The notes: generated from the letters alone by a model not told the origin. A stretch of DNA of 8,912 nucleotides from an uncultured Eubacteriales bacterium (GCA_905207385.1 CAJLLH010000042.1:1-8912), one strand, 5' to 3'; shown: positions 1 through 6,337, counted from the stretch's first letter. Program-made: numbers and translations.

Positions 1-136
1 GGCTTTTGCTTGGGCGATTTTACTTGCTAACGTAAAATCGGAATTGTATGTATTGATTTTTAAGCGCTGTTTGTGCGGTATGGAGTGTCGCATTAAAAAC
101 TTTGCAAATTTTTATGCGGCTGCATAACTTTTAAAA
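1..136. other. Non-coding or unresolved left edge, with two inverted repeats
   Basis: This stretch lies downstream of dapB and I see no convincing gene in it. A plus-strand frame from the window edge stays open to a TAA at 125-127 (about 41 codons). It resembles nothing I know and could be the end of a gene entering from the left or chance. Two dyads are visible: a perfect 9-bp inverted repeat (15-23 with 32-40, 8-base spacer) and an AT-rich imperfect one (89-103 with 106-118). Neither is followed on the minus strand by a run of T, so neither is a clear terminator for the dapB operon. Confidence 0.4.
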
Positions 137-892
137 TCAAAGTCCGCCCAATACGTCCTTCATATCATAAAGACCCGCAGGTTTTCCTGCAATCCATTTT
201 GCTGCGCGTATTGCGCCTGCGGCAAACACCTTTTTCGAGCGAGCCGAGTGTGAAAGCGTTATAATTTCGTCCTCGCCGCAGAACATAACGTCGTGCTCGC
301 CTACAATAGTGCCGCCGCGAACGGCGTGTATGCCTATTTCTCTGCCGCGCGCGCCGGTCATTCCTTCTCTGCCGCAAACGTAAGGCTTTTTTTCTTCGAA
401 TGCGGAATTTGCGCTGTCTGCAAGCATAAGCGCCGTGCCGCTGGGCGCGTCTTTTTTAAGGTTGTGGTGCTTTTCCACAATCTCTATGTCAAACTTTTCG
501 CCCAAAAATTCTGCCGCTTCCTTAACAAGCTTTACTAAAAGGTTTACGCCTACCGAAAAATTTGCCGTGCGGAATATGGCAACCTTTTTCGAACATTCCT
601 TTATATACTCAAGCTGCGCTTCGGTGTAACCCGTCGCGGCAATAACGGCGGGCACGTTGTTTTTAATGCAGTATTCCATTTCGCTTTCAAGGCAGGCGGG
701 GGAGGAAAAGTCTATCACAACGTCAACTTTTTCGCTGACCTCGCCGAAAGAGGAATAAGTTGTGCCTTTAAAGCTTTCGTCCGCGTGCAGGTCAACGCCG
801 CAAACGGCCTGAGCCTCGGCGTCCTGTGCAAGCAATTGGGTGATATTCCTGCCCATATGTCCTGCAACGCCGCATACAAGTATCTTAATCAT
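137..892 (-). CDS. dapB: 4-hydroxy-tetrahydrodipicolinate reductase (DapB)
   Basis: Cytoplasmic NAD(P)H-dependent enzyme that reduces the unstable product of DapA to tetrahydrodipicolinate, on the path to diaminopimelate and lysine. The 251-residue length is normal for bacterial DapB. The N-terminal Rossmann domain carries the dinucleotide loop GVAGHMG at residues 8-14. The C-terminal domain carries the substrate and catalytic signature EKHHNLKKDAPSGTA at 140-154, in which His142 and Lys146 correspond to the catalytic His and Lys of the E. coli enzyme (159 and 163). The start codon overlaps the dapA stop by 4 bases (ATGA), which implies translational coupling; an AGGA lies about 11 bases upstream inside dapA. 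It is the last gene of the asd-dapA-dapB operon and should be controlled by the lysine riboswitch far upstream. No key residue is missing. The identification is secure. Confidence 0.97.
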   Translation of the reverse strand: MIKILVCGVAGHMGRNITQLLAQDAEAQAVCGVDLHADESFKGTTYSSFGEVSEKVDVVIDFSSPACLESEMEYCIKNNVPAVIAATGYTEAQLEYIKECSKKVAIFRTANFSVGVNLLVKLVKEAAEFLGEKFDIEIVEKHHNLKKDAPSGTALMLADSANSAFEEKKPYVCGREGMTGARGREIGIHAVRGGTIVGEHDVMFCGEDEIITLSHSARSKKVFAAGAIRAAKWIAGKPAGLYDMKDVLGGL

Positions 893-1776
893 AACTTTTT
901 AAGTCCTAAATTTTTAATGGCTTCGTCCATAATTTTTTTGTGCTCGGGCTCAAGTTCGGTAAGGGGAGGGCGGGGCAGACCCGCTTCCAGTCCTATAACG
1001 TCGCAGCCGTATTTCACGGGTATGGGGTTTACTTCGGTAAAGCAGGCGTCTATAAGCGGCAGAAGCTTATCTTCAAGCTCGTTGGCTTTGTCAAGGTCGT
1101 GCGCCGCCATATATTCGTAAACCATTTTCGTTTCCTTGGGCGCTATGTTGGAAACTACAGATATAAGTCCCGCGCCGCCGATTGCAAGTATGGGCAAATT
1201 GAGGTTATCGTCGCCCGAATACAAATCCATTTTTCCGCGTATTCTGCGCATGGTTTCGCAAATCTGCTCCATATTGCCGCAAGCTTCCTTTATTCCCGCC
1301 ATATTGGGTATGGAGGCAAGCTCTTCCGCGGTTGCCGGCAGAATGTTCACGCCCGTGCGCGGAGGCACGTTGTATGCGACTACCGGTATGGAAACTGCCG
1401 AACATATCGCCTTGTAATATTCCACTATGCCGCGCTGGGTGCATTTGTTGTAGTAGGGCGTTACGGCAAGCAGACCGTCGGCGCCCAGTTTTTCTGCCTG
1501 TTTAGCCATTTCCACGGCGTGAGCGGTGCTGTTAGAGCCGCATCCGAACATTATTTTTGCGCGACCCGCAGTTTTTTCCACGGTAAAGCGCATAACGGCT
1601 TCCTTTTCGGCGTCGGTCATCGTGGGCGGTTCGCCCGTAGTGCCTAAAACTAGCAGCAGATCGGTTCCGTTTTCTATCTGGTATTCAATCATTCTGGCAA
1701 AAGCGTCAAAGTTAACTTCCCCGTCTTTGAAGGGAGTTATCATTGCCGTTGCCGTACCTTTAAAAAATCCTACCAT
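889..1776 (-). CDS. dapA: 4-hydroxy-tetrahydrodipicolinate synthase (DapA)
   Basis: Class I (Schiff-base) aldolase with a TIM-barrel fold. It condenses pyruvate with aspartate semialdehyde, the first step committed to diaminopimelate and lysine. At 295 residues it has the usual family length. Active-site residues are all present at a constant +2 offset from E. coli: Thr46-Thr47 in GTTGEP (45-50), Tyr109 in TPYYN, Tyr135 and Arg140 in YNVPPR, and the Schiff-base Lys163 in GIKEA. The chosen start is preceded by a G-rich Shine-Dalgarno site (minus-strand GGGG around 1783-1786). The gene lies 103 bases after asd and overlaps dapB by 4 bases, so the three genes form an operon. Related aldolases such as N-acetylneuraminate lyase share the fold, but the asd and dapB neighbours and the residue set settle the call. 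Confidence 0.97.
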   Translation of the reverse strand: MVGFFKGTATAMITPFKDGEVNFDAFARMIEYQIENGTDLLLVLGTTGEPPTMTDAEKEAVMRFTVEKTAGRAKIMFGCGSNSTAHAVEMAKQAEKLGADGLLAVTPYYNKCTQRGIVEYYKAICSAVSIPVVAYNVPPRTGVNILPATAEELASIPNMAGIKEACGNMEQICETMRRIRGKMDLYSGDDNLNLPILAIGGAGLISVVSNIAPKETKMVYEYMAAHDLDKANELEDKLLPLIDACFTEVNPIPVKYGCDVIGLEAGLPRPPLTELEPEHKKIMDEAIKNLGLKKL

Positions 1777-1879
1777 AATTTACCCCGCTGATTTATTTAC
1801 TATAATAATATTTTTTGCTGATGAATTTATTTACTGTTTTTTTATCGGTTGAGGCATATTGTCGCCCCGATTGCATTTT
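1777..1879 (-). other. asd-dapA spacer with an imperfect direct repeat
   Basis: This AT-rich gap inside the operon holds two near copies of a short sequence on the plus strand, gctgatttatttact at 1787-1801 and the same with a 4-base insertion at 1817-1835, offset by 30 bases. The first copy ends next to the dapA ribosome binding site. I see no terminator with a T run and no promoter good enough to call, so read-through from asd into dapA is the simplest reading. Confidence 0.4.
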
Positions 1880-2956
1880 TCAGTCGAAATAGCCATTGGC
1901 TGCAAGCAGTTCGGCAAGAAGTACCGCGCCGCCCGCCGCGCCGCGTAAGGTATTGTGCGAAAGACCTACAAACTTGTAGTCGAACACGTTGTCTTCCCTA
2001 AGTCTGCCGGCGCATACAGCCATTCCGTTTTCAGTCATTCTGTCAAGCTTTGCCTGAGGGCGGTTGTCCTCTTCAAAGTAGTGTATGAACTGTTCGGGAG
2101 CGGAAGGGAGTTTAAGCTTTTGCGGCTCGCCGGAAAAATCCGCCCACGCTTTAAGTATTTCCTCTTTGGAGGGTTTATTTTCAAAATTTACGAAAACGGC
2201 GGCAGTATGACCGTCTGAAACGGGCACGCGCAGGCACTGTGCCGTTATGGCAGGGCCTTCGGCGGGCACAATTTCGCCGTCTTTTACCTGACCCCATATC
2301 TTAAGCGGCTCTTTTTCGCTCTTTTCTTCCTCGCCGCCGATGTAGGGGATGATGTTGTCTATAATTTCGGGCATGGTTTCAAAAGTTTTGCCCGCGCCGG
2401 ATATAGCCTGATAGGTGGTAACAGCCGCGCTCTTTATGCCGAATTTTTTAAGCGGGTTCAGAAGGGGCACGTACGACTGAAGCGAGCAGTTGGATTTTAC
2501 CGCAATGAAGCCGCGTTTCGTGCCGAGGCGCTTTCTCTGCGCGGCGATGACTTCTATGTGGTCGGCGTTTATTTCGGGTATGACCATGGGCACGTCGGGC
2601 GTAAAGCGGTGCGCGCTGTTGTTGGAAACTATGGGGCACTCAAGCTTTGCGTAGGCGTATTCAAGTTCCTTGATTTCGTCCTTTTTCATGTTTACCGCGC
2701 AGAAGCAGAAGTCCACGCTTGCGGCAATCTTTTCCTTGTCTGCAGAAGCGTCCATAACTACCATATCGGCAAACTTTTCGGGCATGGGTGCGCTCATGTG
2801 CCAGCGGCGGAGCGCGTCTTTATACTTTTTGCCCGCGGATGATGCGGACGCGGCAAGGCACGTTACGTTGAACCAGGGGTGATTTTCCAAAAGCAGCAGA
2901 AAGCGCTGTCCTACCATACCTGTGGCGCCTATGACGCCTACGTTGAATTTTTTCAT
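1880..2956 (-). CDS. asd: Aspartate-semialdehyde dehydrogenase, archaeal/fungal type (Asd)
   Basis: Cytoplasmic enzyme that reduces L-aspartyl-4-phosphate to aspartate semialdehyde with NADPH, the branch point for lysine/diaminopimelate, threonine and methionine. With the start at 2956 it has 358 residues. An N-terminal Rossmann loop GATGMVGQ lies at 10-17. The catalytic cysteine is Cys157 in KSNCSLQ, followed by TYQAISGAG at 181-189 and the catalytic His250 in RVPVSDGHT. The SNCS and RVPVSDGHT motifs and the DNIIPYIGGEEEK stretch match the archaeal/yeast-like subfamily rather than the classical E. coli-like one. The start was chosen because AAGGAA sits 7 bases upstream and the glycine-loop fold begins at once. 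A longer in-frame start at 3094 would run through the riboswitch terminator. It is the first gene of the lysine-regulated operon. Confidence 0.95.
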   Translation of the reverse strand: MKKFNVGVIGATGMVGQRFLLLLENHPWFNVTCLAASASSAGKKYKDALRRWHMSAPMPEKFADMVVMDASADKEKIAASVDFCFCAVNMKKDEIKELEYAYAKLECPIVSNNSAHRFTPDVPMVIPEINADHIEVIAAQRKRLGTKRGFIAVKSNCSLQSYVPLLNPLKKFGIKSAAVTTYQAISGAGKTFETMPEIIDNIIPYIGGEEEKSEKEPLKIWGQVKDGEIVPAEGPAITAQCLRVPVSDGHTAAVFVNFENKPSKEEILKAWADFSGEPQKLKLPSAPEQFIHYFEEDNRPQAKLDRMTENGMAVCAGRLREDNVFDYKFVGLSHNTLRGAAGGAVLLAELLAANGYFD

Positions 2957-2963
2957 GGCTTTA

Positions 2964-2969
2964 TTCCTT
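2964..2969 (-). promoter_or_regulatory. Ribosome binding site that fixes the asd start
   Basis: The minus strand reads AAGGAA, with 7 bases between it and the ATG at 2956. This supports the internal ATG over the in-frame ATG at 3094, which lies inside the riboswitch expression platform. Confidence 0.8.
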
Positions 2970-3040
2970 ATGATAATTTTTTTTGCTGTATAAGAGGCGG
3001 GCGCGCCTGCCAAAATTTCCGCGCAATAAAAGGTCTGAAT

Positions 3041-3075
3041 AAACAAATAACGCGGAGCGCCGCCGCGCTCCGCGT
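3041..3075 (-). terminator. Riboswitch-controlled intrinsic terminator before asd
   Basis: A perfect 11-bp GC-rich stem (arms 3050-3060 and 3065-3075, 4-base loop) is followed on the minus strand by the T-rich tract TTATTTGTTTATT. It lies 22 bases after the lysine aptamer and about 90 bases before the asd start, the usual place for an L-box attenuator. Its 5' arm can instead pair with the 3' part of the aptamer (see the antiterminator entry), so it should form only when lysine holds the P1 helix closed. Confidence 0.88.
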
Positions 3076-3111
3076 AAAAAGACTGTACCAACACCTTTTA
3101 CAAAATAGCGC
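3065..3111 (-). promoter_or_regulatory. Predicted antiterminator of the lysine riboswitch
   Basis: Read on the minus strand, GCGCU (3111-3107) can pair with AGCGC (3069-3065). GUAAAAG (3101-3095) can pair with CUUUUUAC (3081-3074), leaving one bulged U. The two helices are separated by an internal loop. The first partner strands overlap the 3' strand of aptamer helix P1, and the second partners are the lead-in and 5' arm of the terminator. The pairing therefore excludes both P1 and the terminator. It was found by eye and not energy-tested. Confidence 0.6.
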
Positions 3112-3276
3112 AACGCCTTTAAAAGCGACAGTTGCAACGGTATTAACCCTTGCACCCAGCGCAGGTTAAGGGATGTCTGCACTTCGGCGGCGATGCCCTT
3201 TTTTCGCGGAGAATAAGCATTCCCTTAAAATCCAACTCCGCGCGTACTCATGCTCAGCCGCTCCTCTATTCAGTAA
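3098..3276 (-). promoter_or_regulatory. Lysine riboswitch (L-box) aptamer
   Basis: Transcribed leader RNA that binds lysine and controls asd-dapA-dapB. The minus strand shows the conserved L-box blocks in order: AUAGAGG, then AGUA, then AAAGGG, GCCGAAG, GCUGGG and ACUGUC. The closing helix P1 joins 3276-3266 with 3108-3098 (10 of 11 positions pair, with G-U allowed). P3 is GUGCAG with CUGCGC. The P2 loop UUAAGGG (3228-3222) is complementary over 7 bases to the P3 loop CCCUUAA (3172-3166), which is the kissing contact known from L-box crystal structures. The length of about 179 nt matches the B. subtilis lysC aptamer. The predicted transcription start lies at the first base or two of P1. Confidence 0.93.
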
Positions 3277-3280
3277 TGTA

Positions 3281-3309
3281 AATATAACACAGCGCGGCTC
3301 AAAAGTAAA
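3281..3309 (-). promoter_or_regulatory. Sigma-A-type promoter for riboswitch-asd-dapA-dapB
   Basis: On the minus strand, TTTACT (3309-3304) and TATATT (3286-3281) are separated by exactly 17 bases, with a TG one base before the -10 (extended -10). Transcription should begin about 5-8 bases further on, just where helix P1 of the lysine aptamer starts, which supports the call independently. Confidence 0.75.
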
Positions 3310-3337
3310 GAATTTTATTAAACCTCAATTAAAATAA

Positions 3338-3366
3338 TTGAAAAAATATTCTCTATGCTGTATAAT
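3338..3366 (+). promoter_or_regulatory. Sigma-A-type promoter for the rightward gene cluster
   Basis: TTGAAA (3338-3343) and TATAAT (3361-3366) are separated by 17 bases, a near-perfect housekeeping promoter. The expected start is near 3373, giving a leader of about 50 bases before the ATG at 3426. It is divergent from the riboswitch promoter. A 7-bp dyad (3325-3331 with 3335-3341) overlaps the -35 box. Confidence 0.8.
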
Positions 3367-3425
3367 ACTGTAAATGCAGTCGGTGCAAAGGTGCGCCCTG
3401 CACAAATTTCAGCAAGGATATCAAG

Positions 3426-4685
3426 ATGTCAGCAGATTCCAGAGTAAAAGCCTTGGAAGGCAACGAAATAAAAGATTATTCCCGCAAAGAACTGCCCAGA
3501 AGCAGGTGGGCGGATACCTGGGACGTTTTTAAGTCCAACTTTTCAAAAATAATAATAAACAACCTGTTCACGCTTCTGTTCTTTTTACCGCTCGTGGCTA
3601 TAGTTTATATCCGCGGGCTGTATGTAAGTTCGGTTTCCAACACATACCCGTTCGGTTCAAACATAGGCCCCGCGGGACTTCCCTCGACGCCCAACGTTTC
3701 GGGACTTGCCGAAAGCCTTAACATGTCTGCGGATATGATGTTCTATTCGCTTGCCATAGTTGCCGCACTCATCGCGGCGATAGGCGTTGCGGGTTCGTGC
3801 TATTCCATGAAAAAGCTTGTAAACACGCACGGCGATTTCACCATAAAAAGCTATTTCCGCGGTGTTAAGCTTTGCTACCTTAACGTGGCTTTGCCTTCCG
3901 CACTGTTCATGATAGTTTTCTTCTGCACGGTGCTCGTAAGCGACTGGAAGGACTACACAATAGCAATCGGCGGCTCTTCGGCATGGCCCATCGCCGCAAC
4001 CGTGCTCATGATTATTCTCTGCGTGCTCGTGGGAATTATCTGCATGTGGCTCATCGCCGTAGGCGTAAGCTATAAAGTAGGTCCCTGGCAGCTCATTAAA
4101 AACAGCTTCGTATTAATTATCGGTTCGTTCATTCAGACCGTTTTCATTTTAGGCCTTGCATTCATTCCCGTATGGTTCCTTTTAATCGGCGGACTGATGC
4201 AGGTAATTGCAATAGTAATACTAATCGTGTTCGGCTTCTCGTACGTGTTCCTCGTATGGATGAGCTATACCCAGTGGGTATTCGATATGTATATCACGCC
4301 CAACATCGAGGCGCAGAAAGCCGTTGAACGCAGCAAAATGACAAAAGAACAGCTCGCCGCAGAAAAAGAAGCGGAAGAGCGCAGAATAGCGGGCGAAATT
4401 CTTGCCGCGGGCAAAAGCGAGCTTGTGGGCAGACCCATACTTCCCATAGACGGTGCGCCCGTTCCCGCACTCGGCAAAACCTTCTCGCGCGCGGACATAG
4501 CCGCCGTTGCGTCGGGCAGGCAGGATATTGAAAAGCGCGTTTCCGACTACGAGGAAGAGCATAAAAACGACAAGCGCTACGTAGAGTACAACAAGCTTTT
4601 CGCCGAAAGGGAAAAGGCGCTCAAGGACGATGACAAGAAGGGCAAAAAGAAAAAGAAGATCAGCGCCGATAACCTTTTAAGGTAA
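3426..4685 (+). CDS. Six-span membrane protein of unknown function with basic C-terminal tail
   Basis: I do not recognise this 419-residue protein with confidence. By eye it has a soluble N-terminus (1-40), six hydrophobic spans (about 42-63, 105-125, 151-172, 187-213, 225-252 and 256-278) and a hydrophilic tail (about 290-419). The tail begins as a charged, probably helical stretch (293-330), continues with a proline-containing linker (336-350), and ends in a lysine-rich cluster near 399-411. No signal peptide or catalytic motif is seen. The loop around KKLVNTHGDFTIKSYFRG (129-146) between spans faintly recalls the DUF624/YesL membrane family, but that is only a resemblance. The start has AAGGAT 6 bases upstream and a strong promoter before it. 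It lies 16 bases before the methyltransferase gene, so they are probably co-transcribed. A membrane scaffold or a transport accessory is possible; no substrate can be inferred. Confidence 0.85.
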   Translation: MSADSRVKALEGNEIKDYSRKELPRSRWADTWDVFKSNFSKIIINNLFTLLFFLPLVAIVYIRGLYVSSVSNTYPFGSNIGPAGLPSTPNVSGLAESLNMSADMMFYSLAIVAALIAAIGVAGSCYSMKKLVNTHGDFTIKSYFRGVKLCYLNVALPSALFMIVFFCTVLVSDWKDYTIAIGGSSAWPIAATVLMIILCVLVGIICMWLIAVGVSYKVGPWQLIKNSFVLIIGSFIQTVFILGLAFIPVWFLLIGGLMQVIAIVILIVFGFSYVFLVWMSYTQWVFDMYITPNIEAQKAVERSKMTKEQLAAEKEAEERRIAGEILAAGKSELVGRPILPIDGAPVPALGKTFSRADIAAVASGRQDIEKRVSDYEEEHKNDKRYVEYNKLFAEREKALKDDDKKGKKKKKISADNLLR

Positions 4686-4701
4686 GGCGCGGAGCTGCCA
4701 A

Positions 4702-5436
4702 ATGAAAGAAAGTTACGCCGCCCTTGGCGGTAAGTTTGAATATTTAAACTCTGACTGCGGCTATGAACAATGGTCGCAGTATTTAATTAAAACGCTCAAA
4801 AGCCTCGGCGCGGGCGCAAGCGGCGTGGACATAGGCTGCGGAAACGGCTACTTCACGCGCGCTCTGTACAAGGCGGGCAAGGAGGTCTGCGGCGTGGACA
4901 TCTCGCCCGAGATGCTTTCAAAAGCCGAAGAGCTTGCCGCAAAAGAGGGCGTCCGCGCCGAATTTTTACTCGGCGATATAACCAAACTAAAACTGACAAG
5001 GCGCGTCGATTTTGCCGTGGCGGTAAACGACTGCCTCAACTACGTGCCGCACAATAAGCTTGAAACGGCGTTTAAAAAAGTTTGCGGCTGCCTTAAAAAG
5101 GGCGGGGCGTTTGTCTTTGACATAAGCACCGAATACAAGCTCAAAAACGTGCTGGGCAATAACCTGTTTGCCGACGACGAGGACGACATAACTTACATCT
5201 GGTTCAACAAATGGCTGGGCGACAGGGTGGAAATGGATATAACCGTTTTCACCGCGGCGGGCAGCGGACTTTTTAAAAGAGAGGACGAACGCCACATTCA
5301 GTACGCGCACAAAATTCCCGACGTCGTTGCTGCGCTTAAGTCGGCGGGTTTCGACGTGGTCCGCACGGAGGGGCATCTCGGCGAGCCGCTTGAAAGCGAC
5401 AGTCTGCGCGCAAACTTCATCTGCCTCCGCAGATAG
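4702..5436 (+). CDS. Class I SAM-dependent methyltransferase, YqeM-like
   Basis: Predicted cytoplasmic methyltransferase of 244 residues with a Rossmann-type SAM fold. Motif I is VDIGCGNGY at 42-50, the ribose-binding acid is Asp66 in GVDIS, an Asp92 follows in GDITKL, the motif IV region is DFAVAVNDCLNY at 103-114, and the post-motif strand is LKKGGAFVFD at 131-140. The CLNY motif, the following FDISTEYK and the later YIWFNKW stretch (165-171) resemble B. subtilis YqeM and its Clostridia relatives, whose substrate is not established to my knowledge. GGAG lies 7 bases before the ATG. The gene follows the membrane protein by 16 bases. In Bacillus, yqeM sits beside rsfS (yqeL) and yqeK; neither is seen here. 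The methyltransferase class is certain, the YqeM assignment is likely, and the substrate (small molecule, protein or RNA) is unknown. Confidence 0.9.
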   Translation: MKESYAALGGKFEYLNSDCGYEQWSQYLIKTLKSLGAGASGVDIGCGNGYFTRALYKAGKEVCGVDISPEMLSKAEELAAKEGVRAEFLLGDITKLKLTRRVDFAVAVNDCLNYVPHNKLETAFKKVCGCLKKGGAFVFDISTEYKLKNVLGNNLFADDEDDITYIWFNKWLGDRVEMDITVFTAAGSGLFKREDERHIQYAHKIPDVVAALKSAGFDVVRTEGHLGEPLESDSLRANFICLRR

Positions 5437-5456
5437 CAAACGGCTTTAACTGCTGT

Positions 5457-5485
5457 TTGAACGGGCGCGCGTCGCCTTATATATA
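5457..5485 (+). promoter_or_regulatory. Candidate internal promoter before hslO
   Basis: TTGAAC (5457-5462) and TATATA (5480-5485) are 17 bases apart in the 76-base gap after the methyltransferase gene. The next A-rich stretch would hold the start, about 20 bases before the hslO ATG. It is weaker than the promoter at 3338, and a TATAAC at 5482 with a 19-base spacer is an alternative -10. If real, hslO and the two following genes can be transcribed separately. Confidence 0.45.
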
Positions 5486-5512
5486 ACTGTAAATGAAATA
5501 CAGGGTAAAACA

Positions 5513-6337
5513 ATGAACAGACTTTATAAAACGCTTATATGCAACAAACAGATATCGCTTTCCGTGCTTGAAACTACCGACCTCGCGCAGACCGCGCGCG
5601 ACATACACGGCTTGGAACCTTCCGCCGCAAAGGCGCTTGCCGAACTTTTAACTTGCGGCGCGTATATGTCGGGCTGCCTCAAAAGCGAAAAGGGCGCGGT
5701 GTCCATAACCATAAAGGGCGGCGACAATGCGGGCACTGCAAGCGTTTCGGGCGACGTCAATCTGCACTTGCGCGGATATATAGACGGCTCTGCCCAAGGC
5801 AGACTTTCGGGCGGGTTTATGACGGTGGTCAAGGACGACGGCTTTTTCCGTCCTTTCACGGGCGCGTGCGAGCTTATTTCCGACGACGTTTCGGAAAACA
5901 TGGAGCACTACTTTGAGCTTTCCGAACAGATAACTACCAAAGTGCGCGTAGGCGCGCGCTTCGACGGCGAAAAATGCGTTGCGGCGGGCGGCGTGGTGCT
6001 TCAGCTTCTGCCCGGCGCGGACGAAACTGCCGTAAAACTTGCCGAAGAAAAGGCGGCGTCGATTGTCGACATCGCTTCCGATATAGCCGCACTCGGCGCG
6101 GAAGGCGTCGTTAAAAAATATTTTGCCGAAGAAACGGACGGCGGTTACACTTACATAACCGAGCCTGTCTACAAATGCAACTGCTCGCGCGAAAAAATTT
6201 CTGCGCTTTTAAAAACAATGGGCAGGGCGGAGCTCGAAGACATAGTAAAGGAACAGGGCGCCGTTTCCGTGCATTGCCATTACTGCAACACCGACTATAA
6301 GTTCGGCGAGGAAGACATACAAAAATTATTCTCATGA
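5513..6337 (+). CDS. hslO: Hsp33 redox-regulated chaperone (HslO)
   Basis: Cytoplasmic ATP-independent holdase that binds unfolding proteins under oxidative stress. In the reduced state four cysteines hold zinc; oxidation releases the zinc and exposes the client-binding surface. This 274-residue protein is close to, slightly shorter than, the usual 290 or so. It shows the N-terminal Hsp33 fold with GYIDG (88-92), GFMTVVKDDGFFRPFTG (101-117), the YFELSEQ helix (133-139) and the AAGGVVLQLLPGA segment (157-169). The C-terminal zinc domain has Cys222-x-Cys224 and Cys255-x-x-Cys258, with 30 residues between the pairs exactly as in E. coli (232/234, 265/268), so redox switching should be intact. 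AGGGT lies about 6 bases before the ATG. Its stop overlaps the TPR gene start (ATGA at 6334-6337), implying coupled translation. Confidence 0.96.
   Translation: MNRLYKTLICNKQISLSVLETTDLAQTARDIHGLEPSAAKALAELLTCGAYMSGCLKSEKGAVSITIKGGDNAGTASVSGDVNLHLRGYIDGSAQGRLSGGFMTVVKDDGFFRPFTGACELISDDVSENMEHYFELSEQITTKVRVGARFDGEKCVAAGGVVLQLLPGADETAVKLAEEKAASIVDIASDIAALGAEGVVKKYFAEETDGGYTYITEPVYKCNCSREKISALLKTMGRAELEDIVKEQGAVSVHCHYCNTDYKFGEEDIQKLFS

Noticed and set aside
2..127. Plus-strand frame open from the left edge
   Set aside because: About 41 codons with no recognisable similarity. It may be the end of a gene from outside the window, but nothing distinguishes it from chance.
940..1647. Long open frame of 235 codons on the plus strand
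   Set aside because: It lies wholly antisense to dapA, whose catalytic residues are all in place. Its composition is what the opposite strand of a gene with biased codon use gives, and it resembles no family.
2957..3094. In-frame upward extension of asd to an ATG at 3094, adding 46 residues
   Set aside because: The extension would be encoded through the riboswitch terminator and leader, is not part of the family fold, and lacks the good AAGGAA site found before the ATG at 2956.
3375..3403. Small hairpin-like repeats (tgcag/ctgca and gtgca/tgcac) in the leader of the membrane protein gene
   Set aside because: Arms of only 5 bases, no terminator tract and no match to a riboswitch class known to me; probably chance.
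4987..5439. Open frame of 150 codons on the minus strand
   Set aside because: It is antisense to the methyltransferase with its intact SAM motifs; the frame has no recognisable features.
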